Shown: positions 38,225 to 49,572, numbered from the stretch's first letter. The stretch: 64,000 bases of DNA from Myxococcales bacterium (GCA_014240065.1 JAAZXR010000013.1:20584-84583), one strand, 5' to 3'. Notes: generated by a model not told the origin, from the sequence alone. Numbers and translations: made by a program.

Positions 38225-39745
38225 ATGGAGATCAGAGCGGACGAAATCAGCCGGATCATCAAAGAGCAGATCCAAGGTGCAGACACCAAAACCTCGGTGA
38301 TGGAGACCGGGACGGTCCTGACAGTCGGCGACGGTATCGCCCGCTGTTACGGCCTCGCGAACGCCATGGCCGGGGAGATGCTGGAGTTCCCGCACGGCGT
38401 GCGGGGGATGGTGCTCAACCTCGAGGACGGCAACGTGGGCGTGGCGCTGCTCGGCAACGACCAGCTCATCAAAGAGGGCGACACCGTCAAGCGCACCGGC
38501 ACCATCATGAGCGTGCCCGTGGGACAAGGCCTCGTCGGCCGCGTCGTGAACGCGCTCGGAGAGCCCATCGACGGCAAGGGCCCCATCGAGTCCAGCGAGG
38601 ACCGCATCATCGAGGTGAAGGCGCCCGGCATCATCGCTCGAAAGTCGGTGCATGAGCCCATGCAGACCGGTCTCAAGCCGATCGACTCCATGGTGCCGAT
38701 CGGTCGTGGTCAGCGCGAGCTCATCATCGGTGACCGCCAGACCGGTAAGACCGCCGTGGCTGTCGACGCCATCATCAATCAAAAGGGCCAGAACATGGTC
38801 TGCGTGTACGTGGCCATCGGACAAAAGCAGTCCACGGTCGCCTCGGTCGTGGACCGCCTCGCCCGAGAGGGCGCCATGGAGTACACCATCGTGGTCGCGG
38901 CTTCGTCCTCCGAGTCGGCGCCGCTCCAATTCCTCGCGCCCTACACCGGCGTGACGATGGGCGAGTTCTTCCGTGACAACGGCGGCCACGCGCTGCTCGT
39001 GTACGACGATCTCTCCAAGCAGGCGGTGGCCTACCGCCAACTCTCGCTCCTGCTGCGCCGCCCACCCGGTCGTGAGGCCTACCCGGGCGACGTGTTCTAC
39101 CTGCACAGCCGCCTGCTTGAGCGCGCGTGCAAGCTCTCGGACAAGGAGGGGGCCGGCTCGCTCACCGCGCTGCCCATCATCGAGACCCAGGCGGGCGACG
39201 TCTCGGCGTACATCCCCACCAACGTCATCTCCATCACCGACGGCCAGATCTACCTCGAGAGCAACCTGTTCGCGTCGGGCATCCGCCCCGCGATCAACGT
39301 GGGCCTGTCCGTCTCTCGCGTCGGCGGATCCGCGCAGATCCCCGCCATGAAGAAGTACGCGGGGCCGCTGCGCACATCGCTGGCGCGCTATCGTGAGCTC
39401 GAGGCCTTCTCGCAGTTCGCCTCCGATCTCGACGCCGCCACGAAGGCGGAGTTGGATCGTGGTCAGCGGATGGTGGAGCTGCTCAAGCAGGGGCAGTACA
39501 TCCCGATGAACGTGTCGCTGCAGGTGCTCTCGATCTTCGCGGGCACCCAGGGGTTCCTGGACGACATCGCGGTCGCGGACATCGGCCGCTTCGAGAAAGA
39601 GCTGCACGGCTTCATCTCCGACACGTACTCCAGCCTCCTGGACGACATCGCCAAGGCGCGCAAAAAGCCGGAGCTCAAGGCGGTCGAGGAGGGGCTCAAG
39701 GACGCCATCAGCACCTTCAAGTCCTCTCACTGGACGGCCAAGTAA
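38225..39745 (+). CDS. atpA: ATP synthase F1 subunit alpha
   Basis: The non-catalytic nucleotide-binding subunit of F1, 506 aa. The Walker A motif is [10 protein letters not shown] with Lys175, and the alpha signature [17 protein letters not shown] is intact. The N-terminus [16 protein letters not shown] matches the family. Length and motifs are standard. It lies in the order alpha-gamma-beta-epsilon, with short gaps downstream. Confidence 0.98.
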   Translation: MEIRADEISRIIKEQIQGADTKTSVMETGTVLTVGDGIARCYGLANAMAGEMLEFPHGVRGMVLNLEDGNVGVALLGNDQLIKEGDTVKRTGTIMSVPVGQGLVGRVVNALGEPIDGKGPIESSEDRIIEVKAPGIIARKSVHEPMQTGLKPIDSMVPIGRGQRELIIGDRQTGKTAVAVDAIINQKGQNMVCVYVAIGQKQSTVASVVDRLAREGAMEYTIVVAASSSESAPLQFLAPYTGVTMGEFFRDNGGHALLVYDDLSKQAVAYRQLSLLLRRPPGREAYPGDVFYLHSRLLERACKLSDKEGAGSLTALPIIETQAGDVSAYIPTNVISITDGQIYLESNLFASGIRPAINVGLSVSRVGGSAQIPAMKKYAGPLRTSLARYRELEAFSQFASDLDAATKAELDRGQRMVELLKQGQYIPMNVSLQVLSIFAGTQGFLDDIAVADIGRFEKELHGFISDTYSSLLDDIAKARKKPELKAVEEGLKDAISTFKSSHWTAK

Positions 39746-39768
39746 CGACGAAAGGCTGACAGAGCACC

Positions 39769-40647
39769 ATGGCCACGCTTAAAGAAATTCGCGCGCGCAT
39801 CGGGTCGGTGAAGAACACCCGCAAGATCACGAGCGCCATGAGCCGCATCGCGAGCGCTCGCCTCGCGCGCGCGCAAAACGCCATGATGGCCGCGCGTCCC
39901 TTCGCGGAGCGCATGTCGACGATGGTGAGTCAGATCGTGGGTGAGCTCGGAGACGAGCAGGGCCACGAGCTGCTGTTGCAGCGCGGAGTCGAGCGCGTGG
40001 GGATCATCGTCGTGACCGCGGATCGCGGCCTCTGCGGCGGCTTCAACACCAACGCGACGCGGGTCGCCCAAGACCTCATCGAGCAAGAAAAGGCGGCGGG
40101 GCACGAGGTGGTCATCTCGTGTGTCGGCCGCAAAGGCGCCGTGTCCCTCGGGCACGCAGGACACGAGATCTTCGACAAGTATCCCGCGCCGGATCCAAAG
40201 ACGAGCCTCGAGATCGCAGAGCGCGTCGCGGCGGACGCCGTGGAGGCGTTTAGCTTCCACGACGAGGGCGTCGAGGGTCTGCGCGTGGACCGTGTGGTCA
40301 TCGTCTACAACCACTTTATCAACGTGCTGACGCAGGACGTCCGCGCCGTCCAGCTCCTCCCGGTGCCCGCCGAGGGGGCCGAGGAGGGCCTCGGCGAGCG
40401 CAAAGTGGAGCCCAGCATGGAGCAGCTGCTCTCGCACCTCCTGCCGATCTCCGTCGAGACCTCCGTGCAGACGGCCATGCTGAACTCTGCGGCGGCGGAG
40501 CTCGCCGCCAAACGCGTGGCCATGGACGCCGCGACCGACAACGCCTCTGAGCTCGTGGACGAGCTCACTCTTGAATACAACCGCGGCCGACAAGCCGCCA
40601 TCACCACAGAACTTATCGAAATCGTCAGCGGCGCCCAAGCGGTGTAG
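39769..40647 (+). CDS. atpG: ATP synthase F1 subunit gamma
   Basis: The rotary shaft of F1, 292 aa. The N-terminal helix MATLKEIRARIGSVKNTRKITSAMSRIAS and the C-terminal helix ASELVDELTLEYNRGRQAAITTELIEIVSGAQAV are the coiled-coil pair of the family. TADRGLCGGFNTN is also conserved. The ribosome site GAAAGG lies upstream of ATG 39769. Confidence 0.97.
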   Translation: MATLKEIRARIGSVKNTRKITSAMSRIASARLARAQNAMMAARPFAERMSTMVSQIVGELGDEQGHELLLQRGVERVGIIVVTADRGLCGGFNTNATRVAQDLIEQEKAAGHEVVISCVGRKGAVSLGHAGHEIFDKYPAPDPKTSLEIAERVAADAVEAFSFHDEGVEGLRVDRVVIVYNHFINVLTQDVRAVQLLPVPAEGAEEGLGERKVEPSMEQLLSHLLPISVETSVQTAMLNSAAAELAAKRVAMDAATDNASELVDELTLEYNRGRQAAITTELIEIVSGAQAV

Positions 40648-42291
<1,644 letters not shown>

Positions 42292-42309
42292 TCTGCGAGG
42301 AGCATCACC

Positions 42310-42744
42310 GTGGATGAACTACTGACACTGGAGATCTTGACGCCTTCGGGCCCGTTGCTGACGGTGGAGGCCGGCGAAGAGCTGAGCGTTCCAGGCGTCG
42401 AGGTGCCAGGGCTCCTCGGTGAGCTCGGGGTGCTGCCGAGCCACATCCCCTTCGTGTCGCCGGTGCGACCCGGGGTGGTTCGCTTTAAGGTGGGCGACAC
42501 CTCCCACCGCGTGGCGGTGGGCCAGGGCTTCGTGGAAATCTCGAACGTCGGGCGCGTGTCGATCCTCGTGGATCGTGCGGAGCGCGGCGCCGACGTGGAC
42601 GTGGCGCAGGCCACCGCAGACGCGCAGGCCGCCGAGGGAGAGCTCGCGGGGCTCAAGGACGCCATCGACGACGCGGAGCACACCGTGGCCCGTGAGCGCC
42701 TCGGATGGCACCAGGCCCGCGTGCGCGCGGCCGAAGGGTCGTAG
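42310..42744 (+). CDS. atpC: ATP synthase F1 subunit epsilon
   Basis: The epsilon subunit, 144 aa, couples rotor and head and can inhibit ATP hydrolysis. The N-terminal beta-sandwich has LTLEILTPSGPLLTVEAGEELSVPGVEVPGLLGELGVLPSHIPFVSPVRPGVVRF, and a C-terminal helical part follows. The start is GTG 42310 with GAGGAG upstream. It ends the operon, which contains no a, c or I gene in this window. Confidence 0.95.
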   Translation: MDELLTLEILTPSGPLLTVEAGEELSVPGVEVPGLLGELGVLPSHIPFVSPVRPGVVRFKVGDTSHRVAVGQGFVEISNVGRVSILVDRAERGADVDVAQATADAQAAEGELAGLKDAIDDAEHTVARERLGWHQARVRAAEGS

Positions 42745-42776
42745 CCGGGGGCCGCGCCAGCGCTCGTGGCGGAGCG

Positions 42777-45122
42777 CTACGTGGCGCCGAGTCGCCTGCG
42801 CAAGAGCCACTCGCCGCAAAACCCGATGAGCATCAAGATGAGCGCCCACACGGAGGGCCACGCGGGCTCCATGTCGGCGCGGCTGACCGAGCGCGAGCCC
42901 TGCGGCGCGAGGGGGACTCGCGCGGGGAAATTTGGGGTCTCGCTCAAGTCGTGCCACGCCCCCTTTGTTTCGCGAGCGAGCGCGCGGAGGTGCGGGCTTC
43001 CGAGGCGCGCGTCGAGGGGATAGAGCTCTTGGGAGGCGCGGGTGACTCGGAAGACCCGGCGCGCGGAGGTCGGGGGACGCTCGCGCTCGGAGACGGGAGC
43101 CGCGGTCTCGCCGGCATCGTCAGGGCGCGGGGATGTCGGCGCGAAGCGGGCGGTGGCGACGAAGTTCCCCTCGGACTCGGGGGCGGTGAGGCTGAGGATC
43201 CCGGCGCCGTCGGGACCGGTGGTGAGCGTGCCCGTCTGGATCTCAAGGTCGTCGTCGAGGCCGCGGATCGACCACTCGATCTCCGCGTCTGGCTTGGGCG
43301 CGTACTCCTCGGACAAGGCCTCCACGCGCAGCGTGAGCGGAGCGCCGGGCGCGAGGCGAGTGTCGTTGGCTTCCAGGGAGAGGCGCTCTTCAGATTCGTC
43401 TTGCAAGAGCCAGCGCAGCGCTGACCTCCAGAGCCGATCAAAGGGCCGCCCGCCGGCGGAGTCAGCGTCGAGCTGTTCGGAGAATCCGAGCCGCCACGTG
43501 GAGGGGGAGGTGAGGACCATGGTGCGGCCTTTGCCCGCGAGCCCCACAGCGAGGACGGTGACGGGGTCTCCCGCGGACGTGGTCGCGTCGGGGTGGCGCA
43601 GCAGCTCGGTAAACGTCGTGTCCTGCCGAGCGGAGCGCGGCTGGAACGACGCCTCGTTGTAGGCCTCGAGCGCGGGGAGTTGTTCCCACCCGGAGCTGTC
43701 GATCCACTCGGTGACGGGGTGCGTGCCGGTGTGCTCCGTGACCCGCGGGCGGAAGGGGGCGCGCACGAGGGGAGCGGGGCTCGCCGCTCGAATCGGGAGG
43801 ATCTCTCCGAGGGCGCGAAAGTCCCCCGTGGGCAGGCCTAGATCCCCGCCGATGACGATGAGGGCCCCCCCGCCGATGACGAAATCCTCAATATTCGCCA
43901 GGTATCGACCGTGGGTCTGCGCGTCGAAGTTCTGCATGATGATGATGTCGAAGGTGTCGAGTTTCTCCATGAAGAGCTCGTCGACCGGGAAGGGGATGAG
44001 GCTCATGCGCTCGTTGGAGACCGCCCGCGAGATGTCGTCAAAATCGCGGAGGATGTAGTAGCTCAACAGCTCGACGTTGGGGTCGCTGCGGAGCATGGTG
44101 CGCAGCGCGCGAACGTCCCAGTCGGGGCGGCCCGCCACGTGCAGCGCGCGGACGCGGTCGCGGAGAATCTTGACCACCTGAATGGCTTCGTTGTTGTCGT
44201 GGGTCGCCTCGCGCTCGAGCGGACTCAGACGCGCAGAGAAGATGAACTGGCCGACCTTGTCGGGGACAAATTCAAACTCGATGGTCTCGGTGGCGGTGTC
44301 GCCGGAGAGCTGCACGGGGCGACGCTCGATGAGGTCCGTGTCCATCCGCAGCTCGAGGACCGCCTCGGCGCCGTCGAGGCCGACGGACTCGACGGTGACC
44401 TCGACGATGAGGGTGTTCTCGACGAACGCGAAGTCGCCAGTTCGGATGCTCGTGACGGCGGCGTCCTTGAACACGGGGCCGCCGGCGCTCACGGAGGAGA
44501 CAGGAACCTCCGCGCGTCGGCCCGCCTCAAGGAGTCGATGTCGGACCTCGTCGTGGTCGCCGCGACGGAGCCCGTCGGAGATCACGACGACTCCGGCGAG
44601 CGGCAGCACCTTGCTGTCTGCCCAGACCGCCTCGATGGCGCCGGCCAAGTCGGAGCGCAGGCCCGCAGGAGCGGCGAAGGGGGCTTGGGGGTCGAAGACG
44701 GCGCCCTTTGTCACAGCGTCGAGCGGCACGACCTCGAGCTGGAGCCGCTCTCTCGCGCACCATGCTTCGAAGTCGGCTCGGTCGCGCCACGCCTCCGCGG
44801 CGCGCTCGGATCGCAGCGCGGGCGTCTCCCCGGGCGCGCCGGCGTCTTCGACGGCCATGCTCCGGGTGTTGTCGGCGATGACGACGAGGCGGCGCAGGAG
44901 CTCCTCGTCCGCCATGCGAGGTCGCGACAGCCCGACCACCGCCGCGATCACGCCGCCCACGCCGAGCATGCGCAGCACAAAACAGCCGGCCCGCGCCGAC
45001 CTCGACATGGTGTGGTGGCCGCGCCGAGGCCCGTAGTCGGCGACGGATCCCGCGACGATGAGGGCGATCACGACGAGCATCCAGGGCGCCGGCGGGGTCG
45101 CGAGGGAGAAGGCGGGGTCCAT
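42777..45122 (-). CDS. Membrane protein with vWA-like and glutamine-amidotransferase-like domains
   Basis: A 781-aa protein. Two N-terminal helices (PWMLVVIALIVAGSVADYG, and a second near residue 45) are followed by a vWA-like region beginning VVIADNTRSMAVED, where DNTRS replaces the MIDAS DxSxS. VVVISDGLRRGDHDEV comes next, then a CARDB-like beta domain (FVENTLIVEVTVESVGL), a GATase1-like domain (VRALHVAGRPDWDVRALRTML and IIIMQNFDAQ), and a final helix WPSVWALILMLIGFCGEWLLRRRLG. It belongs with BatA-like aerotolerance proteins. MoxR and DUF58 genes, the usual neighbours, are absent here. ATG 45122 follows the DUF4159 stop by 2 bases. Confidence 0.78.
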   Translation of the reverse strand: MDPAFSLATPPAPWMLVVIALIVAGSVADYGPRRGHHTMSRSARAGCFVLRMLGVGGVIAAVVGLSRPRMADEELLRRLVVIADNTRSMAVEDAGAPGETPALRSERAAEAWRDRADFEAWCARERLQLEVVPLDAVTKGAVFDPQAPFAAPAGLRSDLAGAIEAVWADSKVLPLAGVVVISDGLRRGDHDEVRHRLLEAGRRAEVPVSSVSAGGPVFKDAAVTSIRTGDFAFVENTLIVEVTVESVGLDGAEAVLELRMDTDLIERRPVQLSGDTATETIEFEFVPDKVGQFIFSARLSPLEREATHDNNEAIQVVKILRDRVRALHVAGRPDWDVRALRTMLRSDPNVELLSYYILRDFDDISRAVSNERMSLIPFPVDELFMEKLDTFDIIIMQNFDAQTHGRYLANIEDFVIGGGALIVIGGDLGLPTGDFRALGEILPIRAASPAPLVRAPFRPRVTEHTGTHPVTEWIDSSGWEQLPALEAYNEASFQPRSARQDTTFTELLRHPDATTSAGDPVTVLAVGLAGKGRTMVLTSPSTWRLGFSEQLDADSAGGRPFDRLWRSALRWLLQDESEERLSLEANDTRLAPGAPLTLRVEALSEEYAPKPDAEIEWSIRGLDDDLEIQTGTLTTGPDGAGILSLTAPESEGNFVATARFAPTSPRPDDAGETAAPVSERERPPTSARRVFRVTRASQELYPLDARLGSPHLRALARETKGAWHDLSETPNFPARVPLAPQGSRSVSRADMEPAWPSVWALILMLIGFCGEWLLRRRLGAT

Positions 45123-45124
45123 GG

Positions 45125-45919
45125 TCAACGCCGACGTCTCGACCTCTCCAGCGTCTCCACGTGGGCGCGATCTGACTTGTAGTCCGTGCAGGTCGCGTAG
45201 AGCACGATGTTGACCCCGAGCCTGATCGCCTCCTCGCGTTGGGAGGGGCCGCCAGGGTTGCAGGGGTAGCGATACGAGCCACGCAGGTCGCGGGAGAAGG
45301 CGCCCCCGAGGTCGCCCGGTACGAACAGCATCTTGAGGCGGCCGGCGTCGTGGACACCGAGCAGTGGGTTCCCGAAATCGGTCCGTCCACACGGGCGGTC
45401 GACGAGATAGAAGCTCCGGTACAGCACGTGCTCTGCCGTCACTTCGCGCATCGGCGCGGACGGTGCGAGCACCGCGGCCAGCTCGAGGACGGAGCGTCGG
45501 AACTCGGGCGCGGACCCTCCGGAGGCGTCATCGAAGACCATCAGCCCTCCGAGGTCGATAAAGCGCCGCAGACGGCGAACGACGGCGGGATCGAAGTCGG
45601 GGAGCGCGTCCTCACCGGCGACCCACAAGAACGGCGTGCGGAACAGATTCTCGTCCCGCGGGCGCACCACGGTCGGCGTCTGTTGAGGCTCGACTCGGCT
45701 GCGCAATCGCACCTCGCGTCCGAGCTCTTCGAGGGCCCCGGCCCTCGGGTTCCACGCGCCGTCGTAGGCGAGCTGAGGTAGATCGATCGGCGTGGCTGGG
45801 CTCGCGCCGTCGTCCGCCCGTGCCGAGCGCGTCAGCGCATGGACAGCACAGAGGGCGCCGAGGTGAGCAGACGCCCGCAGGAGAGGCCTCCTGCGATATC
45901 GAGAGTTTGGTGGCGTCAT
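45125..45919 (-). CDS. DUF4159 family protein with Tat-like signal
   Basis: A 264-aa exported protein. The N-terminus has consecutive arginines (RRRPLLR), a hydrophobic stretch and ARA, resembling a Tat signal. The rest matches what I know of DUF4159: LPQLAYDGAWNPR, a glutamine-amidotransferase-like IDLGGLMVFDDASGG segment, then YLVDRPCGR and YRYPCNPGG. DUF4159 genes typically sit beside vWA/BatA-like genes in myxobacteria, as here. ATG 45919 is preferred; ATG 45940 is in frame but leaves only 6 bases before the divergent GTG. Confidence 0.75.
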   Translation of the reverse strand: MTPPNSRYRRRPLLRASAHLGALCAVHALTRSARADDGASPATPIDLPQLAYDGAWNPRAGALEELGREVRLRSRVEPQQTPTVVRPRDENLFRTPFLWVAGEDALPDFDPAVVRRLRRFIDLGGLMVFDDASGGSAPEFRRSVLELAAVLAPSAPMREVTAEHVLYRSFYLVDRPCGRTDFGNPLLGVHDAGRLKMLFVPGDLGGAFSRDLRGSYRYPCNPGGPSQREEAIRLGVNIVLYATCTDYKSDRAHVETLERSRRRR

Positions 45920-45946
45920 CGCGCGGCCATAGGATACCATCGGCGC

Positions 45947-47086
45947 GTGGAGTATTCGCAGTGGGTTTTGGGTGTCGGCTTGCTCGGTGGCGTCGCGTTG
46001 CCGTCGAACGCGCTGGCGAACACGGGAGCAGGCGCGTTCGACGGGTCGCAGGCCGCGCGCGCCCATGAGCGGCGCAGTGAGCCCGCTGCGTCGGCGAATC
46101 CAGAGACGCCAGCCGCGCCCGTAGATCCGGGAGAGAGCACAGGGGCAGGCGCGCCCGCTCCAGCGGCGGCGCCCGCTCCAGCGGCGCCGCCTGAGAGAGT
46201 CTATCCGGGGTCCGCGACGACCGTTGGCAGCGAGGGACCCGGCGGATCCTCCACCGACGCGCCCGTCGAGGAGCAGGCGAGCGCGTCCGACCAAGGAGCT
46301 GAAGAAGCGGGAGCGGAGGGGCCAGCGGAGGGGCCAGCGGAAGGATCGGCGATCGCGCCCGAGGACGGGGCGCCCGCGGAGGCCCAAAAGGCCCCCAAGT
46401 CCAAGTCCCACGTGAAGACCTTTGGAATCTCCTTGGCGCCCGGGTTTGGCTACGGGATTACGCTGGCGGGGGACAAGTACTGCGGGGCGTTCTCGGAGGG
46501 CGCCGATGACGCCGACGGGCGCAAGTCGGTGTGCAATGATCTCACCCCCGCGTACCTCGAGATCATGCTGAGCTACGGGGTGAGCAAACGCATCGATCTC
46601 GTGCTGGGAGCGCGGGTGAACCTCCAACGGCGAGACTACGACTACTCAAAATGTGACACGCCGAACACGCCCTGTGTGGAAGGCGAGGGGTTGTTTGTGA
46701 ACGCGCTCGGCGCCGGGTTCTTCCCCGGCATTCGTATCTGGGGCAAGGGGACGGAGAAAACGGTCAAGGTCGGCGCCGGCATCGACTTCATGGTGATGAT
46801 CGAGGATTTCACGGGCTATCGAACCCGACCTTCCTTCGAGCGCGAGTTTGGCGAAGATCTCATCGCGTCGAGCGCAAACCGGTTGGATGAACTGGCGGTC
46901 GGCGACGTTGAATTGGGCTTGCGGGTAGGGCCGGTGTTGGCGATAGACCCACATCACAACGTGGGGCTATTTTTCTTTCCCGCCATCCACCCGAGCTTTC
47001 GGCCCTCGAAAGCGGCGGAACTTGACGCCGGTTGGTTGCAAATTGGGGTGGACTTCTCAGCCGGTATTCAGGCACGATTCCCTTAG
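45947..47086 (+). CDS. Putative outer-membrane protein with Pro/Ala-rich N-terminus
   Basis: A 379-aa secreted protein. The signal peptide is VEYSQWVLGVGLLGGVALPSNALA. Residues of about 25-150 are Ala/Pro/Glu-rich and probably disordered. From about 155 the chain shows alternating strands with aromatic ends (FGISLAPGFGYGITLAGDKY, SKRIDLVLGARVNLQRRDYDYS), resembling an outer-membrane beta-barrel; it ends in phenylalanine-proline. The function is unknown. TACCAT at 45935-45940 lies 6 bases before GTG 45947. The ABC gene follows after 7 bases. Confidence 0.7.
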   Translation: MEYSQWVLGVGLLGGVALPSNALANTGAGAFDGSQAARAHERRSEPAASANPETPAAPVDPGESTGAGAPAPAAAPAPAAPPERVYPGSATTVGSEGPGGSSTDAPVEEQASASDQGAEEAGAEGPAEGPAEGSAIAPEDGAPAEAQKAPKSKSHVKTFGISLAPGFGYGITLAGDKYCGAFSEGADDADGRKSVCNDLTPAYLEIMLSYGVSKRIDLVLGARVNLQRRDYDYSKCDTPNTPCVEGEGLFVNALGAGFFPGIRIWGKGTEKTVKVGAGIDFMVMIEDFTGYRTRPSFEREFGEDLIASSANRLDELAVGDVELGLRVGPVLAIDPHHNVGLFFFPAIHPSFRPSKAAELDAGWLQIGVDFSAGIQARFP

Positions 47087-47093
47087 AACGCCC

Positions 47094-48029
47094 GTGTCTG
47101 TCGTCGTCGTAAAGGATTTGAAAAAGACCTTCGTGAAGGGGTTTTGGCGTAAGCGCTCGGTCGCCCTTCGCGGGGCGTCGTTCGCCGTGGAGCCGGGAGA
47201 GATCTTTGGATTCCTCGGCCCCAACGGCGCGGGGAAGACCACCACGCTCAAGATCTTGATGGGGCTCATCAAGGCCGACGGCGGGGAGGCGCTCATGTTC
47301 GGGAAGCCCTGCGGAGACCCCTCCACCAGGCGGCGCGTGGGCTATCTGCCCGAGAGTCCGTATTTCTACGACCATCTCACAGCCAACGAGCTGCTCGACA
47401 TGATGGGCGCGCTGTACGGAATCGACGCGGCGACACGGCGCGCGCGTGGTCGCGTCTTGCTCGAGCGGGTGGGCATCGCGCACGCAGCGAAGCGACCGCT
47501 CCGCTCGTACTCCAAGGGGATGCTCCAGCGAGCAGGTCTCGCGCAAGCCCTGATCGCGGAGCCTGAATTGGTCGTGCTCGACGAGCCGATGAGCGGGCTA
47601 GATCCGATCGGCCGCCGAGAAGTCCGCGACATGCTCGCCGACTTGCGGACGAAGGGGACCACGGTGCTCGTGTGTACCCACGTCCTCGCAGACGCGGTCA
47701 CGCTCTGCGACCGCGTGGGGATCGTCGTGGGGGGCATCGTCCGCGACCAAGGGCTCTTGTCGGAGCTCTTGAGCCCTCAGATTCTGCGCGTCGACGTGCT
47801 GATTCGCGCCACTGATGAGCAGCGGGCCGGGCTGCAAAACCGCTTCGATGACGTCGAATTTCGGAGCACAGCGGAGGGGACACTCGCCTCGCTCCCCTCC
47901 AAGGAGCCGGTCAACGGATTCCTGGCCGCGTGCATCGGTGAGGGCTCCGAGGTGCTGCAGGTGACGCCGCACAAGGAGACCCTAGAGTCGCTGTTTATCC
48001 GGCAGGCCCAGGAGGGGGGGAACTCATGA
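47094..48029 (+). CDS. ABC transporter ATP-binding protein
   Basis: A 311-aa nucleotide-binding domain of an ABC-2-type exporter. Walker A is GPNGAGKTT with Lys48, the signature is RSYSKGMLQR (an atypical YSKGM in place of LSGGQ, common in this subfamily), and Walker B is LVVLDEPMSGLD. The C-terminal 90 residues are a small accessory domain. The start is GTG 47094. It overlaps the permease gene by 4 bases (ATGA), so the two form one transporter. The substrate is not visible. Confidence 0.9.
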   Translation: MSVVVVKDLKKTFVKGFWRKRSVALRGASFAVEPGEIFGFLGPNGAGKTTTLKILMGLIKADGGEALMFGKPCGDPSTRRRVGYLPESPYFYDHLTANELLDMMGALYGIDAATRRARGRVLLERVGIAHAAKRPLRSYSKGMLQRAGLAQALIAEPELVVLDEPMSGLDPIGRREVRDMLADLRTKGTTVLVCTHVLADAVTLCDRVGIVVGGIVRDQGLLSELLSPQILRVDVLIRATDEQRAGLQNRFDDVEFRSTAEGTLASLPSKEPVNGFLAACIGEGSEVLQVTPHKETLESLFIRQAQEGGNS

Positions 48030-48829
48030 GCGTCGCGTGGATGCGGATCTCAGCCATCGCGAAGAACACCTTCCGCGAGGCGTCTCGGAATCGGGTGTTC
48101 GCGGTGCTGGTGCTGTTCTGTGTGGGGATGATGGCGTTCTCGATCGTGCTCGGCCGCCTCTCGGTGCACGAGGAGGTGCGCGTGATGATGGATCTGGGGC
48201 TCGCCGGGATGGACCTGGTCGGCGTGGTGATCGCGCTGTTTTTGGGGGTCAATCTGCTCTCCAAGGAGCTGGAGAAGAAAACTGTCTACGCCGTCCTCCC
48301 CAAGCCGCTCCCGCGCTGGCAGTTCGTGGTCGGGAAGTTTCTGGGGCTGAGCGGTGTGATGGCGGCGCTCATTTTGGCCATGTCGGGGGTGCTGAACCTC
48401 TTCGTGCTCTTTGTCGGAGGTGACGTCACGGAGCTGCTGCTGCGGGCGGAGGCGCTGGTGATGTTCGAGATGCTTTTGGTGATCGCGATCGCGATGTTCT
48501 TCGCGAGCTTCAGCTCGCCGTACCTGTCGGCGATGTTTACGGCGGGGGTTTGGATGATCGGTCGCGGGAGCGCGGAGCTTGAGGCGCTGGCCGCTGGAAA
48601 ACTCGCCGATTCGCCCGCGCGCTTCGTCATCGAGGGCCTGCTGGCGGTCCTTCCCGACTTCAGCCTGTTCTTCGTCTCTGGCGCGGTCGTGGAGTCGGCC
48701 CGCGTCAGCATCCACGAGACCTTTGTGCCGTGGCTGTTTGTGTTGTCGATGCTCGGCTACGCCCTGCTGTATTCGTTCGGCGCGTTGGCGTTCGCGGCGG
48801 CGTTGTTTCAGCGGCGGGATCTGACGTAG
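48026..48829 (+). CDS. ABC-2 type transporter permease
   Basis: A 267-aa membrane protein with about six helices: RVFAVLVLFCVGMMAFSIVLG, GMDLVGVVIALFLGVNLL, GVMAALILAMSGVLNLFVLFVG, LVMFEMLLVIAIAMFFASF, a further segment around residue 170, and WLFVLSMLGYALLYSFGALAFAAALF. The KELEKKTVYAVLPKPLPR loop is typical of ABC-2 permeases. It partners the ATPase directly upstream. Confidence 0.87.
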   Translation: MSVAWMRISAIAKNTFREASRNRVFAVLVLFCVGMMAFSIVLGRLSVHEEVRVMMDLGLAGMDLVGVVIALFLGVNLLSKELEKKTVYAVLPKPLPRWQFVVGKFLGLSGVMAALILAMSGVLNLFVLFVGGDVTELLLRAEALVMFEMLLVIAIAMFFASFSSPYLSAMFTAGVWMIGRGSAELEALAAGKLADSPARFVIEGLLAVLPDFSLFFVSGAVVESARVSIHETFVPWLFVLSMLGYALLYSFGALAFAAALFQRRDLT

Positions 48830-49545
48830 TGGAGAAGGCGCCGCCGGAGGAGGGAAGCGCCGCTCGACACGGGAGCGACGGGCGCCGGTCGCTGGCACGC
48901 CGCGCGGGCGTGACGGCGCTCTTTGTCGCGCTGTGCGTCGCGCCCATCGTGGGGCGGGTGGCGCTGGAGGGGCGGTCGGAGCTCGACCTCGCGGGGGAGG
49001 CGGAGCGGGCGGGGGACCCAGACACACAAATCATCCATCTTGGGCGGGCCGCTCGTTGGCGCCTCCCGGGCCTCAGCTATCACCAGGCCGCGATCGACCG
49101 GCTGCTCGCGCTGGCGGCGGAGTACGAGGCGTCCGAGGAGGACGACATGGCGAGGGAGCTCTCGTGTCTGCGGGAGGTGCGGCGAGCGCTGTTGAGCACC
49201 CGCCACGCCTTCGTCCCGGGGGCGGAGACGCTGGACGAGGTCAACGTGCGGATCGCGTCGCTGATGGCGCGTCAAGAGTACCAGCTGGGCATGAAGACTG
49301 GCGCGGAGGCGGAGGCCCGCCGATGGCACCTCGAGCGGTTGCGAGCGACCCCCGCGCCCTCGCGACCGTTCGTGGCGATGCTCGCGTCCTGGTCCTTTGT
49401 GGGGTGGGTGCTGGCTTCGCTGGGGTTCTTGCTCTGGGGGATCGACGCCCGCGGGAAGCTCCGGGGCAGGCAGGCGGTGCGGTGGGGCGCCGCATTCTTG
49501 TTGTCGCTGGTGGCCTGGATGGTGAGCACAGCGCTCGCGCGTTGA
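48829..49545 (+). CDS. Unknown membrane protein coupled to an ABC permease
   Basis: A 238-aa protein with no recognised domain. It has an N-terminal hydrophobic helix near residues 22-41 (AGVTALFVALCVAPIVGRVAL), a helical middle region, and two C-terminal helices (RPFVAMLASWSFVGWVLASLGFLLW and WGAAFLLSLVAWMVSTAL). Its GTG start overlaps the permease stop by one base (TAGTG), so it is translated with the transporter and may be its third component. Confidence 0.72.
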   Translation: MEKAPPEEGSAARHGSDGRRSLARRAGVTALFVALCVAPIVGRVALEGRSELDLAGEAERAGDPDTQIIHLGRAARWRLPGLSYHQAAIDRLLALAAEYEASEEDDMARELSCLREVRRALLSTRHAFVPGAETLDEVNVRIASLMARQEYQLGMKTGAEAEARRWHLERLRATPAPSRPFVAMLASWSFVGWVLASLGFLLWGIDARGKLRGRQAVRWGAAFLLSLVAWMVSTALAR

Positions 49546-49572
49546 GCGGGCGCCGCGTGGGAGGCGGGGCGG

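Noticed and set aside
38180..39730. Long minus-strand frame over atpA
   Set aside because: It is antisense to a fully conserved atpA. The same applies to frames opposite atpG and atpD (39727-40662, 40912-42204).
45941..46627. N-terminal extension of the DUF4159 gene
   Set aside because: It is antisense to the low-complexity start of the divergent outer-membrane-like gene. A Tat-like signal begins at 45919.
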